Source: JACVRW01 sp038323835 | GTDB lineage: Bacteria; Actinomycetota; Thermoleophilia; Solirubrobacterales; Thermoleophilaceae | Direction: 5' to 3' | Assembly (NCBI GenBank): GCA_038323835.1 | Contig: JBBQHI010000018.1 | Span: 1-64,000, forward strand | Length of the DNA: 64,000 bases | Part shown: one piece after another, positions 1 to 10,446 of the stretch | Layout of the letters: each line of letters begins with the position of its first letter | Numbering within the stretch: position 1 is the first letter of the stretch | Position numbers and translations under genes: made by a program | Notes under the pieces: model-generated | What the model saw: the letters and a program-made list of their open reading frames with translations, nothing else | Databases searched by the model: none | Told to the model about the DNA's origin: nothing

Positions 1-50
<50 letters not shown>

Positions 51-214
51 TCGCCGGGAGAGGGTAGCCAGTCGGGGCGCCCGGCGCGGGCGGGCTTCGC
101 GATCGTACCGCCGCCGTCGCCCCCGGTCGGGAGAGCCCGCAAGCTGTGCATTGACGACACCGCGCCCAGGCGCGCTTCCGCTTTCCTCCGCGCGCTGTGC
201 CGAGGGGCCACTAA

Positions 215-1420
215 ATGGCCAAAAGCGACGGTTGCGGCTGTTTTTCCACCGCAAGAGCGGGTATTCCTTATGGGATGCACACCATGGGTGGACCGACCCG
301 CCGTCGCCGGGCTGGGGTGATCGCGAGCCTCGCGGTTGCTGGCTGCGCCATCGCCGCCCTCTCGGGCTGCGTGGTCACACCCCCGCTCACGGTCACCACC
401 GCGGTGAGCAGCGTCGACCATCCCTGGGACGTGGGCTTTGCCGGCAACACGATGATCTACACCGAGCGCGCCGGCAGGATCTCCGCCGTGATCAATGGCC
501 AGAAGCGCCTGCTCGGCGCACCCGCCGACGTGGTGAGCGCCTCCGAGGCCGGAATGATGGGGCTGGCGGTGGATCCCAACTTTGCCACCAACCGCTACAT
601 CTATGTCTGCCTCGCCTCCACGCTCGGCGGGCTCACCAACGACGTGCGCTTGGTCCGCTGGACGGTCGACGCCGGCTTCACCACGCTCACCGACCGCACC
701 AACATCTTCACCGGCGCGCCCGTGAACATCACCGGGGAGCTCGGCCGTCACTCCGGCTGCCGTCCGCGGTTCGGACCGGACGGTCGCCTCTGGATCGGCA
801 CTGGCGACGCGGCCACCGCCACCGTTCCGCAGAACCCCCGCTCGCTCGGCGGCAAGGTTCTGCACATCAACAAGGACGGCACCGGGGCGCCCGGCAACCC
901 GGGGGGCGTGTACGACCCGCGCATCTTCTCCTACGGGCACCGGAACGTTCAGTCGATTGCGTTCCGCGCCAGCGACGGCATGGGCTTCCAGACCGAGCAC
1001 GGACCGGACCGGGACGATGAGCTGAACCGCCTCGTTGCCGGGCAGTTCGGCTGGGATCCGGTGGCCCCCGGAAGCTCCGCCTACAACGAGGGCGTCCCGA
1101 TGACCGACCTCCAGAAGTTCCCGGGCGCCATTCTCCCGCTGTGGACGTCGGGTGTCCCGACCGTCGCCCCGTCGGGCGCCACCTTCATCAACGGCACGAA
1201 CTGGGGCTCATGGAACGGTGTGCTCGCCGTGGCCCTCCTAAAGGGCAGCCGGCTGCTCATCTTCAAGCTGAACGCAAGCGGCAATGTCACGGACCTCGGC
1301 ACCTCCGTCCGCGGCTACGGGCGCCTCCGCTCCCCTGTCCAGGGGCCGGACGGCAACCTGTACATCACCACCGACAACGGTGGCAACACGGATAAGATCC
1401 TGAAGCTCACGCCGCGCTAG
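215..1420 (+). CDS. PQQ-dependent sugar dehydrogenase-like lipoprotein
   Basis: A 401-residue protein of the glucose/sorbosone dehydrogenase beta-propeller family, which oxidises sugars outside the membrane using PQQ. Family-like stretches include DHPWDVGF near the start of the mature protein, FGPDGRLWIGTGDA, SLGGKVLHINKDG, FSYGHRNVQ, and TEHGPDRDDELN with the acidic/His pocket. The N-terminus has four arginines, a hydrophobic segment and a lipobox LSGC, so it is probably a lipoprotein. Start is uncertain: ATG 215 has a GAGGGG Shine-Dalgarno seven bases upstream, but ATG 275 or 284 would give a more normal signal peptide. It stands alone, with the next gene about 50 bases on. Confidence 0.85.
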   Translation: MAKSDGCGCFSTARAGIPYGMHTMGGPTRRRRAGVIASLAVAGCAIAALSGCVVTPPLTVTTAVSSVDHPWDVGFAGNTMIYTERAGRISAVINGQKRLLGAPADVVSASEAGMMGLAVDPNFATNRYIYVCLASTLGGLTNDVRLVRWTVDAGFTTLTDRTNIFTGAPVNITGELGRHSGCRPRFGPDGRLWIGTGDAATATVPQNPRSLGGKVLHINKDGTGAPGNPGGVYDPRIFSYGHRNVQSIAFRASDGMGFQTEHGPDRDDELNRLVAGQFGWDPVAPGSSAYNEGVPMTDLQKFPGAILPLWTSGVPTVAPSGATFINGTNWGSWNGVLAVALLKGSRLLIFKLNASGNVTDLGTSVRGYGRLRSPVQGPDGNLYITTDNGGNTDKILKLTPR

Positions 1421-1469
1421 ATTCGTAGCTCCGTGCTAGCTTCGGCGGCGGATCGTCGCCGGAGGTTGA

Positions 1470-2432
1470 TTGCTCGTTACGCACGGATTCGCGGAGGTGA
1501 GGAAAGTGCTGGCCGCTGTGGCCGCCGGCGCCGTGCTTCTACCCGCGGCCGCGTCGGCTCAGGTGGCCGCCGCCTCGTTCAGCTATTCACCGCCCTCGCC
1601 GCTCTCGGGCCAGATGGTCAGGTTCACCTCCACCGCGACGGGCACGATCACGAGCCTCGGCTGGGACCTGGACGGCAACGGCGCCTGCGACGACGCCGCG
1701 GGCACCAGCGCCGCGCGCGCGTTCCCCACCGCCGGCAACTACGGCGTGACCCTCTGCGTCAACGGCGACGCCTCTCTCCAGAAGCAGACGATCGTGGTTC
1801 GCAACCGCCCCCCGGTCGCCTCGTTCACCTTGGCGCCGAACTCCCCGCTGGTCCGGGACAAGGTGATGCTCACCTCCACGTCCGCGGATCCCGACGGGCC
1901 GATCGCGGCCCAGGCCTGGGACATCGACGGAGACGGTCAGTACGACGACGGCGGGGGCGTTCTGGCGAACATCGCCTTCGGCCGGGTCGGCGCGCACACG
2001 GTGGGGCTGCGCGTGGTGGATCGCGACGGCGCAGCGGCGGTGGTGCGGCGGGTGATCGTCGTGGGCACGCCCCCGGTGGTGCTGCTCAGCCCGTTTCCCG
2101 TGGTTCGGTTGATCGGCACCTTCGGGCGCTCGGCGCTGCGGGTCGACCGGCTCGCGGTGCGTGCGCCCGCTGACGCCGAGGTCCGGCTCTCCTGCCACGG
2201 CCGCGACTGCCCCTACCGGAGCAAGAGCGTGGTTCCCGAGGAGGGCGTGCTGCGCTTCCGCCGCCTCGAGCGTCGCCTGCGCTCGGGCACGGTGATCGAG
2301 CTGTTCGTGACCAAGCGCGCGACCATCGGCAAGTACACGCGCTTCCGCGTCCGGCGAGGGCGCAGGCCCACGCGCGTGGACGCCTGCCTGCCGCCGGGGG
2401 GCTCGAAGCCGAGGCCCTGTCCGAGCGCCTGA
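1470..2432 (+). CDS. Secreted PKD-domain protein
   Basis: A 320-residue exported protein. After a signal peptide (LAAVAAGAVLLPAAASAQ) come two PKD-type immunoglobulin-like folds, each with a WDxDGDG-like core (WDLDGNG near residue 70, WDIDGDG near 150). The C-terminal module has the Cys pair CHGRDCP and ends RVDACLPPGGSKPRPC, a tail I associate with surface proteins of Solirubrobacterales. PKD domains mediate extracellular protein or carbohydrate contacts; no enzyme domain is seen. Start options are TTG 1470 (GGAGG nearby), GTG 1497 and GTG 1506; all keep the signal peptide core. Confidence 0.75.
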   Translation: MLVTHGFAEVRKVLAAVAAGAVLLPAAASAQVAAASFSYSPPSPLSGQMVRFTSTATGTITSLGWDLDGNGACDDAAGTSAARAFPTAGNYGVTLCVNGDASLQKQTIVVRNRPPVASFTLAPNSPLVRDKVMLTSTSADPDGPIAAQAWDIDGDGQYDDGGGVLANIAFGRVGAHTVGLRVVDRDGAAAVVRRVIVVGTPPVVLLSPFPVVRLIGTFGRSALRVDRLAVRAPADAEVRLSCHGRDCPYRSKSVVPEEGVLRFRRLERRLRSGTVIELFVTKRATIGKYTRFRVRRGRRPTRVDACLPPGGSKPRPCPSA

Positions 2433-2446
2433 GCCGGTGGCCGGGA

Positions 2447-3460
2447 TCAGTCGCCGTTGATGCGCACGACGAGCTTGCCCACATTCGCGCCGTCGAACAG
2501 CATGTTGATGGCCTCGGGCAGCTGCTCGAAGCCCTCCACCACCGTCTCCAGCGGCTTCAGCTTGCCCTCGGCCATCAACGCGGAGATCTCGGCCACGGCC
2601 TCGGGCGCCTGGTGGAAGTGGTCGAGCACGATGAAGCCCTGGAGCGTGGAGCGCTTGATCAACAGGTTCCCGAAGGCGCGCGGGCCGGCCGGTGGCCCCT
2701 CCTCGTTGTAGCCCGAGATCAGGCCGCACAGCGCAACCCGTGAACGGATGTTCAGGCGGGCGAAGATCGCGTCCATGATCTCGCCGCCCACGTTCTCGAA
2801 GTCCACGTCGATGCCGTCGGGCGTGGCGGCGGCGAGCTGCTCCCTCCAGTCGCCGGCCTTGTAATCCACCGCGGCGTCGAAGCCGAGCTCGTCCGTGAGC
2901 ATCGCCGTCTTCTCCGGGCCGCCGGCGATTCCCACGACACGGGCTCCCTTCGCCTTCGCGAGCTGCCCGGCCACCGAGCCGACCGCACCGGCGGCCGCGG
3001 ACACCACCACGGTCTCGCCGGGCTGCGGCTTGCCGATCTGGGTCATGCCCACCCATGCCGTGAGGCCGGTCATGCCGAGCACTCCCAGGAACGAGCTGGG
3101 AGCCACGTCGAGCTCGGGTGTGGGAAGCAGCGGGGCGGCGTCGGAGGCCACCGTGTACTCCTGCCAGCCCACGAGCCCCTGCATCAGCTGCCCCTCCTGG
3201 TAGCCGGGATGGTTCGACTTCACCACTCGCCCGAGGCCAAGCGCGCGCATGACCTCACCGATGGCCACGGGAGGGAGGTACGTGGGCGTGTCGTCGATCC
3301 AGGTGCGGTTGGTGGGGTCCAGCGACATCCACTCCGTGCGCACCAGCGCCTCGCCGTCGCCGATCTCCGGCACCTCCTCCTCCACCAGCTCGAAGGTGTC
3401 GGGCCCGATGCGGTCGGTCGGGCGCTCGCGGAGCAGGAAACGGCGGTTCAGGTCGGCCAT
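2447..3460 (-). CDS. NADP-dependent zinc-independent oxidoreductase (CurA/LTB4DH type)
   Basis: A 337-residue medium-chain dehydrogenase/reductase. The start resembles the CurA/YncB group (RRFLLRERP, then WMSLDPTNRTWI near residue 45). The Rossmann segment is VVVSAAAGAVGSVAGQLAKAKG, with VDFENVGG farther on, and there are no catalytic zinc cysteines. The family reduces activated double bonds with NADPH. ATG 3460 has no Shine-Dalgarno but a TAGGGT box (3467-3472) six bases upstream, so the message is probably leaderless. It diverges from the phosphoesterase at 3505 and converges on the PKD gene. Confidence 0.88.
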   Translation of the reverse strand: MADLNRRFLLRERPTDRIGPDTFELVEEEVPEIGDGEALVRTEWMSLDPTNRTWIDDTPTYLPPVAIGEVMRALGLGRVVKSNHPGYQEGQLMQGLVGWQEYTVASDAAPLLPTPELDVAPSSFLGVLGMTGLTAWVGMTQIGKPQPGETVVVSAAAGAVGSVAGQLAKAKGARVVGIAGGPEKTAMLTDELGFDAAVDYKAGDWREQLAAATPDGIDVDFENVGGEIMDAIFARLNIRSRVALCGLISGYNEEGPPAGPRAFGNLLIKRSTLQGFIVLDHFHQAPEAVAEISALMAEGKLKPLETVVEGFEQLPEAINMLFDGANVGKLVVRINGD

Positions 3461-3466
3461 GGCGCG

Positions 3467-3472
3467 ACCCTA
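3467..3472 (-). promoter_or_regulatory. Putative -10 box of a leaderless oxidoreductase gene
   Basis: On the minus strand TAGGGT is followed by six bases and then ATG 3460, with no ribosome binding site. This fits a TANNNT -10 element with transcription starting at the start codon. Confidence 0.5.
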
Positions 3473-3504
3473 CCGGAGGTGCGCGCGCGTGACACGATTG
3501 CGCC

Positions 3505-4263
3505 ATGGAGCCCTTCCTCCTGGCTCAGCTCACCGACTTTCACGTGCGGGCCGCGGCCGACGGCGACCAGGGAGCCGACCGGCTCGCGGCCGTGGTGGAG
3601 GCCGTGCTGGCACTCGATCCCCTGCCCGGGGCCGTGTTGGTCACCGGTGACCTGACGGAGAACGGCGCCGCGTCGGAGTACGAGCGCGTGCGAGACCTCC
3701 TCGCCCCCCTGCCGATGCCGGCCCACATGCTCCCAGGCAACCACGATGACCGGGCCGCGATGAGCGCTCACTTTCCCGGTGGATCGGGAGCCGAGGAGTG
3801 GAGCTACGCCGCACCGCTGGGCCCCCTGCGTCTCGTGGCCTGTGACACCACCGTGCCCGGCCAGGACGGCGGGTCACTGGACGCGGAGCGCCTCGCCTGG
3901 CTGGCCGGCGAGCTCGAGCGCGACCGCGACATGCCGACGCTGCTGGCCATGCACCATCCTCCGATCTCGATCGGGGTCCATGCCCTCGACGAAATCGGGC
4001 TCCCCACCGCGCACAGCGCGGCCGTCGGCCGGCTGCTCGAGGAGCACCCTCAGGTTGCGCGCGTGGTGACGGGCCACGTGCACACGGCGGCAGTCGGCCA
4101 GATCGGCGGCTGCGGGGTCTTCACGTGCCCCAGCACCTTCCGTCCCGCCGAGCTGAACCTCGGCGAGGCGCGACCCATCGACCTGGGAGAGGGACCGCCC
4201 TGCTACGCCCTCCACCTCCTCCGCGACGAGGGGCTGATCTCACACGTGCGCCCCGTGGGCTAG
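3505..4263 (+). CDS. Calcineurin-like metallophosphoesterase (CpdA-like)
   Basis: A 252-residue phosphoesterase with the full set of dimetal motifs: LTDFHV at the N-terminus, VTGDLTENG, PGNHDD, MHHPP and VTGHVHT. The layout matches class III cyclic-nucleotide phosphodiesterases (CpdA), though the substrate cannot be read from sequence. There is no signal peptide, so it is probably cytoplasmic. Its stop codon shares a CTAG with the stop of the convergent MEDS/ATPase gene. Confidence 0.85.
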   Translation: MEPFLLAQLTDFHVRAAADGDQGADRLAAVVEAVLALDPLPGAVLVTGDLTENGAASEYERVRDLLAPLPMPAHMLPGNHDDRAAMSAHFPGGSGAEEWSYAAPLGPLRLVACDTTVPGQDGGSLDAERLAWLAGELERDRDMPTLLAMHHPPISIGVHALDEIGLPTAHSAAVGRLLEEHPQVARVVTGHVHTAAVGQIGGCGVFTCPSTFRPAELNLGEARPIDLGEGPPCYALHLLRDEGLISHVRPVG

Positions 4264-5201
4264 CGGCGCTGACGGCGGCGCATGTGCAGGCGGACGACGT
4301 TCCCGCCGGCGAAGGTCCGGACCTGCACGAGGTCACAGATCTGGTTGGCCAGCCAGAGGCCGTGGCCGCCCATCTGGCCCACTCCCGGGCGCACCCGGCC
4401 AACGAGCGGATCCTCGATGTGGCCCGTGTCGTGGATCTCGCAGAGCAGCGCGTCATCCGTCTGCCATAGGCGGATGATCCCGCCGCCGCCGCCGTGACGA
4501 ACGCTGTTGGTGGCCACCTCGTTCGCGGCGAGCACGAGGCCGTCGCGGTTGCGGTCCGAGAGCCCGGCCGCCACCGCCTCTCGGGTCACGAAGGCACGGA
4601 GGGCGGCCAGCGTCGTGGCCTGGAAGACGACACCCCGGGGCTCGGTTTCGGGCTCCGGCAGTGGCTCGGCGAACGGAGCGGCCACCTCATCCAGCTCGCG
4701 GAAGAGATCGCTCACCTCCGGGCCGTGGCCGTTCACCACGATGGGGTGGCTCCGGAGGGCCTCCTCGATCACGGCGGGGTCGAGCGCCTCCGTGTCGTAC
4801 GGGCAGAGCAGCCGGAAGCTCGGCGTGCCGGCGAACGCGAGGTTGAGCAGCGACTCGTGGCGCTGGCACTCCACCAGCTCCGCCGACGTCCGATCGGGCC
4901 AGATCGGCTCGCCGATACCCCTAACGGGGCGCCCGCCGCCGGAGTGCTTGTCCACGAACTCGCGCCACGCCGGGATGATGCAGGCCGGGTTGGCGCCGAC
5001 CGCCGCCATGTCCGCGAAATGGACACCCTCGGCGTGACCGTTCAGCTCGGAGCGCAGGGCGCGGAGCCTGTCGGCGTTCAGCACGACGAGTGCGGGCTCA
5101 CCCGCCTCCACACCCTCTTTCAGGAACGGCACCATCCGTTCCAGAAACTCAACCTCTCCGGCATACATAACCGCCTCATGCCGAAAGTCTTCTTCTCTCA
5201 T
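4260..5201 (-). CDS. MEDS-domain anti-sigma-type serine kinase
   Basis: A 313-residue protein. Residues about 5-165 form a MEDS (methanogen/methylotroph sensor) domain, with FRHEAVMYAGEVEFLERM at the start and FRLLCPYDTEAL near the end. Residues about 180-310 are an RsbW-type histidine-kinase-like ATPase with N-box AANEVATNSVRHG and a G-box in VGQMGGHGLWLANQ. There is no phospho-accepting His or DHp domain, so it probably phosphorylates a serine on a partner rather than acting as a two-component kinase. No antagonist or sigma partner is adjacent. Start ATG 5201 keeps the full MEDS motif; the longer open frame upstream is antisense noise. Confidence 0.8.
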   Translation of the reverse strand: MREEDFRHEAVMYAGEVEFLERMVPFLKEGVEAGEPALVVLNADRLRALRSELNGHAEGVHFADMAAVGANPACIIPAWREFVDKHSGGGRPVRGIGEPIWPDRTSAELVECQRHESLLNLAFAGTPSFRLLCPYDTEALDPAVIEEALRSHPIVVNGHGPEVSDLFRELDEVAAPFAEPLPEPETEPRGVVFQATTLAALRAFVTREAVAAGLSDRNRDGLVLAANEVATNSVRHGGGGGIIRLWQTDDALLCEIHDTGHIEDPLVGRVRPGVGQMGGHGLWLANQICDLVQVRTFAGGNVVRLHMRRRQRR

Positions 5202-5335
5202 CCCGTGTCTGAGGGTACCTCCTGTCGGCCAGTCGTCAACCGGCTTTCCGTCCGCGGCTGCTGCATTCGCCGTAAGTCGTGCGACTGGCCCACCCCATAG
5301 GGGGGACAAGGTGGCGGGAAGCGCCGCGCGGCGGC

Positions 5336-7333
5336 TCAGGGCGCCGGCAGAGCGAGCGCCGCGCCTCCGACGCGCGCGTGTGCGAAACGCGAGCGCTGGT
5401 TCCACGAGACGCTCACCCGGACCTTCGCGCCGCCCGGCAAATTGACCGACAGCGTGCCGGACGCCGCGCCCGTCGAGGGGCGCCACGAGGCCGTGCCGCC
5501 CACGGTCGCGTCGCGCACGAAGCGAACCCGGCCCAGGTGGAAGCGCACGGGGCCGTCGCCTCGTGCCGTGAAGCCTCCGCCCCGGAGCCCGGGACCGTGC
5601 GTCGCGCCCGAGTAGAAGTGCCGGGCCGTCGCGTCGGCCAGCGCGGCGGCGGCCACCGTGGCCGCCCTGCGCGCTCCGGCTCCCGGATCGGGTCCGGACA
5701 CGAGCGTGGCGGCGCCGGCCTGCGCAAGCCTCAGCGGATAGGCGCCTGGCGTGTGCACCGGCGGCACTGCAGCCGTGCAGCTCGAGTCCAGCGTGGCCAT
5801 CGCCCCGGGCGCACGCAGGAAGGTGCGGATGATTCTCCTCACGCACCGGGTCCCGTTGAGAAGAGGCGTGTACCCCTGGGAGTCCACGTGCACCGTGTTG
5901 GGCACGGTGATCACCCGCGTGTTGGCCCCCAGGCCGGGCACGAACAGGGGGGCGTCGGTCACCGGGGTGAGCGAGTCGAGATCGCCCCCCACCACGAGCA
6001 GCGGGACGGAGGCGGGCAGCGGGGTCGATGCCGGGTCCGCGACGGGCGCCACGTGGGTGGGCCGGGGCCAGTCGAGGCATGCCTGATAGGGCTCCGAGTA
6101 GGCGCTCATCGTGAACCACTCGCGGGCGGTGAACGGGGTGAACGCGCCTGGAGGCGGGGAGAGCAGCCGCGCGGCCAGTTGCTCCCGGCGCTGCGACGGC
6201 GTGGACCGCATCGAGAAGAGCTGCGGGTAGTCCATGCAGCTGACGGCGAAGTAGAGCCCGTTCGAGAAATAGTCCGCCGGGCTCGCGCCGTGCAGGTAGC
6301 TCTGGGTCTGGGCCACGAGGCGCAGTAGCGGAGCGTCGTCGCCGGCGAGCGCGGCGCGAACCGACGCGTCCAGCTCCCGGTAGATGTTGGGCTCGGAGGC
6401 CGCGTCCTGAACCATGTCCACCGCGGCGCGCACGTCCACCCGGGCGCGCACGCGGGTGCCGTCGGAGTCGCGCGTGGCGCCCGTGATCGGGGCCTGCCGC
6501 AGGCGACCGACGAGCTGGCCGAGCCGCGCCGTCGCGCTCCCCGGGGCGGCCGCCGAACAGCCGGCGTCGCGCTCGCACACGGCATCGAAGGCGCGGCGCG
6601 CCACCTCCCCCGACGATGCGTACCAGGGGTCGAGTCCGCGAACCGGGTAGGCGGAGTCGAGCAGTACCGAGTTCAGGCGCTTGCGGTAGCGCGAAATGTA
6701 GGACTGCACGAACCAGGTGCCGTAGGAGTCGCCGTAGAGGTCGATGCGCCTCAGGCGCAGGCGCCGGAGTACCGCCTCCAGGTCCCCCACCGCGTAGGCC
6801 GTGGCGAAGAGGTCGGCCGCGTGGACCGCGGGGCGTCCGGGGCGGCCATAGTGACGCTCGATCGCCCGGGCGCAGCCGGCCACGAGCCCGGGGAAACCGG
6901 GCCCGGAGCTCACCCCCGTGTAGCGCTGTAGGCGACGGCAGTGGATGAGCGCGGACATGCCCGTGCCGCGGTTGTCCACGAGCAGCAGGTCGCGCTTGCG
7001 CAGGAGCGGGCCGAAGATCCCGCGGTACTCGACGCGCGTGCCCGTGGACGGATACCCGGGCCCGCCCTCGACCGCGACCAGTGGAGGCGCTTTCGTGGGC
7101 CCGTCCTTGGCGGGGAGCCATCGGAACCCGATGCGGATGTGCGGGCCGGCGGGGCGCGCCGGATCGAGGCGGCGCCTGATCTCGCCGCACATCCATCGCG
7201 TGCCGTCCGGGCACGGCCGCAGCACGAGCGCGCCCACCTTCATGCGCTGGGCGGGCGCCGCGCCGGCGGGCGGGGCCGCGAGCGCGGCGAACGCGACGCA
7301 GGTCAGGAACGCGGCGAGCGAACGGGTGCGCAT
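5336..7333 (-). CDS. Secreted alpha/beta-hydrolase, tripeptidyl-aminopeptidase type
   Basis: A 665-residue exported hydrolase with a cleavable signal peptide (about residues 1-25). Fold motifs are VEGGPGYPS (oxyanion region), DNRGTGMS, the nucleophile elbow GDSYGT near residue 230, GGDLDSLTP (acidic residue) and NTVHVDSQG (catalytic His). This is the S33-like family of Streptomyces tripeptidyl aminopeptidase. The last roughly 130 residues are an extra beta-rich tail (NLPGGAKVRVSVSWN) not found in the minimal family. It probably trims peptides outside the cell. Confidence 0.8.
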   Translation of the reverse strand: MRTRSLAAFLTCVAFAALAAPPAGAAPAQRMKVGALVLRPCPDGTRWMCGEIRRRLDPARPAGPHIRIGFRWLPAKDGPTKAPPLVAVEGGPGYPSTGTRVEYRGIFGPLLRKRDLLLVDNRGTGMSALIHCRRLQRYTGVSSGPGFPGLVAGCARAIERHYGRPGRPAVHAADLFATAYAVGDLEAVLRRLRLRRIDLYGDSYGTWFVQSYISRYRKRLNSVLLDSAYPVRGLDPWYASSGEVARRAFDAVCERDAGCSAAAPGSATARLGQLVGRLRQAPITGATRDSDGTRVRARVDVRAAVDMVQDAASEPNIYRELDASVRAALAGDDAPLLRLVAQTQSYLHGASPADYFSNGLYFAVSCMDYPQLFSMRSTPSQRREQLAARLLSPPPGAFTPFTAREWFTMSAYSEPYQACLDWPRPTHVAPVADPASTPLPASVPLLVVGGDLDSLTPVTDAPLFVPGLGANTRVITVPNTVHVDSQGYTPLLNGTRCVRRIIRTFLRAPGAMATLDSSCTAAVPPVHTPGAYPLRLAQAGAATLVSGPDPGAGARRAATVAAAALADATARHFYSGATHGPGLRGGGFTARGDGPVRFHLGRVRFVRDATVGGTASWRPSTGAASGTLSVNLPGGAKVRVSVSWNQRSRFAHARVGGAALALPAP

Positions 7334-7372
7334 GGGCTCGTAGTGTCGCCCACGGGAGCCCGGGCATGCAAA

Positions 7373-7401
7373 GGGCCGGCGGCGCGTGGCGCCGCCGGCC
7401 C
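7373..7401 (-). terminator. Strong hairpin downstream of the YceI gene
   Basis: A perfect 13-base-pair inverted repeat (GGGCCGGCGGCGC, loop of three, then its complement), followed on the minus strand by TTTG. It lies 70-100 bases past the YceI stop and just before the start region of the peptidase gene, so it probably ends YceI transcription. Confidence 0.7.
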
Positions 7402-7432
7402 CTCGCCGGACTCGCGGATGTGCTCTGCGGAA

Positions 7433-7453
7433 GCACCCGGCTCGGCCGGGTGC
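7433..7453 (-). terminator. Second hairpin just after the YceI stop
   Basis: A perfect 9-base-pair inverted repeat, GCACCCGGC with a three-base loop, 20 bases downstream of the YceI stop codon on the minus strand. There is no T-run. Together with the larger hairpin at 7373-7401 it forms a tandem stem-loop after the gene. Confidence 0.5.
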
Positions 7454-7472
7454 GCACCGATGTGTCTTCCTC

Positions 7473-8033
7473 TTACGCCTTCTTGACGGCGGAGATGTCG
7501 AGCGCGAGCTTCACCTTGTCCGACACCAGCACGTTGCCGCTGCCGAGTGCCTGGTTGAAGGTCATGCCGTAGTCACCGCGGTTGAGCTGGCCGGTGACCT
7601 CGAGGCCAACGCGCTCGTTGCCCCACGGATCCTCCTCGGTGCCCGTGACCTCGGCCTTCAGCGTGATCTCGCGGGTCACGCCGTGAAGCCTGAGGTCCCC
7701 CGTGATCTCGAACGTCTTGTCGTCCACCGGGACGATGGCCTTCGACTCGAACGTGATGTGCTCGTACTGCTCGGCATCGAAGAAGTCGGCGGAGCGGAGG
7801 TGGTCGTCGCGCTTGTCCTCGCTGGTGTTCACCGAGGCGACCTTGACCAGACCGGTGGCCCTGACCTCGCCCTGGCCCTCGCCCACGTGGAGGGAGCCCT
7901 CGAACTCGGCGAAGTGGCCGCGTACGGTGGCGATGCCCAGGTGCTTGACCTGAAACTCCACGCGAGAGTGAGAGGGGTCGACGTTCCAGGTGCCGGTGGG
8001 TACCGCGGTGGTGACGGGGGTGATGGTGCTCAT
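7473..8033 (-). CDS. YceI-family protein (lipocalin-like)
   Basis: A 186-residue YceI-domain protein with the typical start GTWNVDPSHSRVEFQVKHLGI, middle FEGSLHVGEG and LRSADFFDAEQYEHITFES, and the late LRLHGVTREITL. The family folds as a lipocalin-like barrel that binds polyisoprenoids. No signal peptide is present, so this copy is cytoplasmic, unlike the periplasmic E. coli protein. An AGGAG lies before ATG 8033. Four operator-like palindromes occupy the 100 bases upstream, and the neighbouring MarR regulator carries the same site, so induction by a hydrophobic or oxidising signal is likely. Confidence 0.9.
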   Translation of the reverse strand: MSTITPVTTAVPTGTWNVDPSHSRVEFQVKHLGIATVRGHFAEFEGSLHVGEGQGEVRATGLVKVASVNTSEDKRDDHLRSADFFDAEQYEHITFESKAIVPVDDKTFEITGDLRLHGVTREITLKAEVTGTEEDPWGNERVGLEVTGQLNRGDYGMTFNQALGSGNVLVSDKVKLALDISAVKKA

Positions 8034-8060
8034 TGGGATCTCCTGTCGAAGTTGGTGTGC

Positions 8061-8128
8061 TTGCTAGCGCAAACTTGTTAGCGCAAGCGTAGCACTCAAT
8101 CGTTGCGCGCGCAAGCTTGCGCACGCAA
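8061..8128. promoter_or_regulatory. Phased array of MarR-type operators upstream of YceI
   Basis: Four 12-base near-palindromes of form TTGC-N4-GCAA: TTGCTAGCGCAA at 8061, TTGTTAGCGCAA at 8075, TTGCGCGCGCAA at 8103 and TTGCGCACGCAA at 8117. Starts are 14, 28 and 14 bases apart, so all lie in one 14-base register with a degenerate slot at 8089. The same site is found next to the MarR start codon at 8705. Confidence 0.75.
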
Positions 8129-8185
8129 ACACTTCGTCGGGGTGGGGGCGCGCAGGTGGAGGGCGCCCGGCGGCGGGGAAGCCGC

Positions 8186-8701
8186 TCAGGTGCAGGCGGA
8201 TGCGGCGCCCGGCGCGAAGCGGGAGAAGATCGAGGCCAGCGCCTCCACCTCTCCCGGCTCCAGCCGGTCGAAGAACCGCTCTTCCACACCGGCGAAGTGC
8301 GTCGCCTGGGCGGCGCGCAGAAGCTCCAGCCCGGTATCGGTGAGGAACGCGTTCTTGGCCCGGGCGTCAGACGGGCACGGCCGGCGCTCCACGAGACTGC
8401 GCGCCTCGAGCATGTCCGTGATGCGGGACACCCGGCTCACGCTGAGCCCGGCGCGGCCGGCGAGCTCCGTGAGGCGGAGCATCCGCCCCTCCGCGGCCGC
8501 GAGCCGGCCGAGCAGCTCCACCCCGCTGAGGCTGAGGCCGAACTCGGCCTCCAGCTCTGACTCGAGCTCTCGTGTCAGCCGCTTGTGAGCCTCGAGCATC
8601 CCGATCCACGCATCCGCGTGGGTGTCCGACCACGACCTGATGCCGTCGTCACCGACGAGGGTGCGACACGTGGTGACGGTTTCTTCCCGATTAGCGGCCA
8701 T
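8186..8701 (-). CDS. MarR-family transcriptional regulator
   Basis: A 171-residue winged-helix repressor. The recognition region reads LTELAGRAGLSVSRVSRITDMLEARSLVERRPCPSDARAKNAFLTDTG, the classic MarR helix-turn-helix and DxR-type wing. Helices before and after form the dimer interface. It lies upstream of YceI on the same strand, and its own start codon is three bases from a copy of the operator found in front of YceI, so it probably represses both genes. No Shine-Dalgarno precedes ATG 8701; the operator occupies that place. Confidence 0.88.
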   Translation of the reverse strand: MAANREETVTTCRTLVGDDGIRSWSDTHADAWIGMLEAHKRLTRELESELEAEFGLSLSGVELLGRLAAAEGRMLRLTELAGRAGLSVSRVSRITDMLEARSLVERRPCPSDARAKNAFLTDTGLELLRAAQATHFAGVEERFFDRLEPGEVEALASIFSRFAPGAASACT

Positions 8702-8704
8702 TTA

Positions 8705-8716
8705 TTGCTAGCGCAA
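8705..8716. promoter_or_regulatory. MarR operator at its own start codon
   Basis: TTGCTAGCGCAA, identical to the site at 8061, ends three bases before the regulator's ATG. Binding here would block initiation, which fits autorepression. Confidence 0.7.
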
Positions 8717-8774
8717 GCGTACTCGCGAAACCCTCGGCCTGTCCACACATCAGCGGCCGGCGCGCAGAGGCCTC

Positions 8775-8780
8775 TAAGGT
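8775..8780 (+). promoter_or_regulatory. Putative -10 box of ettA
   Basis: TAAGGT lies ten bases before ATG 8791. The same stretch also contains an AAGG that could serve as a weak ribosome site if transcription starts farther upstream. Confidence 0.35.
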
Positions 8781-8790
8781 GGCCCGCTGC

Positions 8791-10446
<1,656 letters not shown>

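Noticed and set aside
202..260. Possible leader peptide or riboswitch before the sugar dehydrogenase
   Set aside because: Only a weak imperfect stem is visible, and the bases can equally be the 5' end of the coding sequence.
4260..7457. 1065-codon minus-strand frame
   Set aside because: Only its last 313 codons form the MEDS/ATPase gene; the rest is out-of-frame shadow of the peptidase gene.
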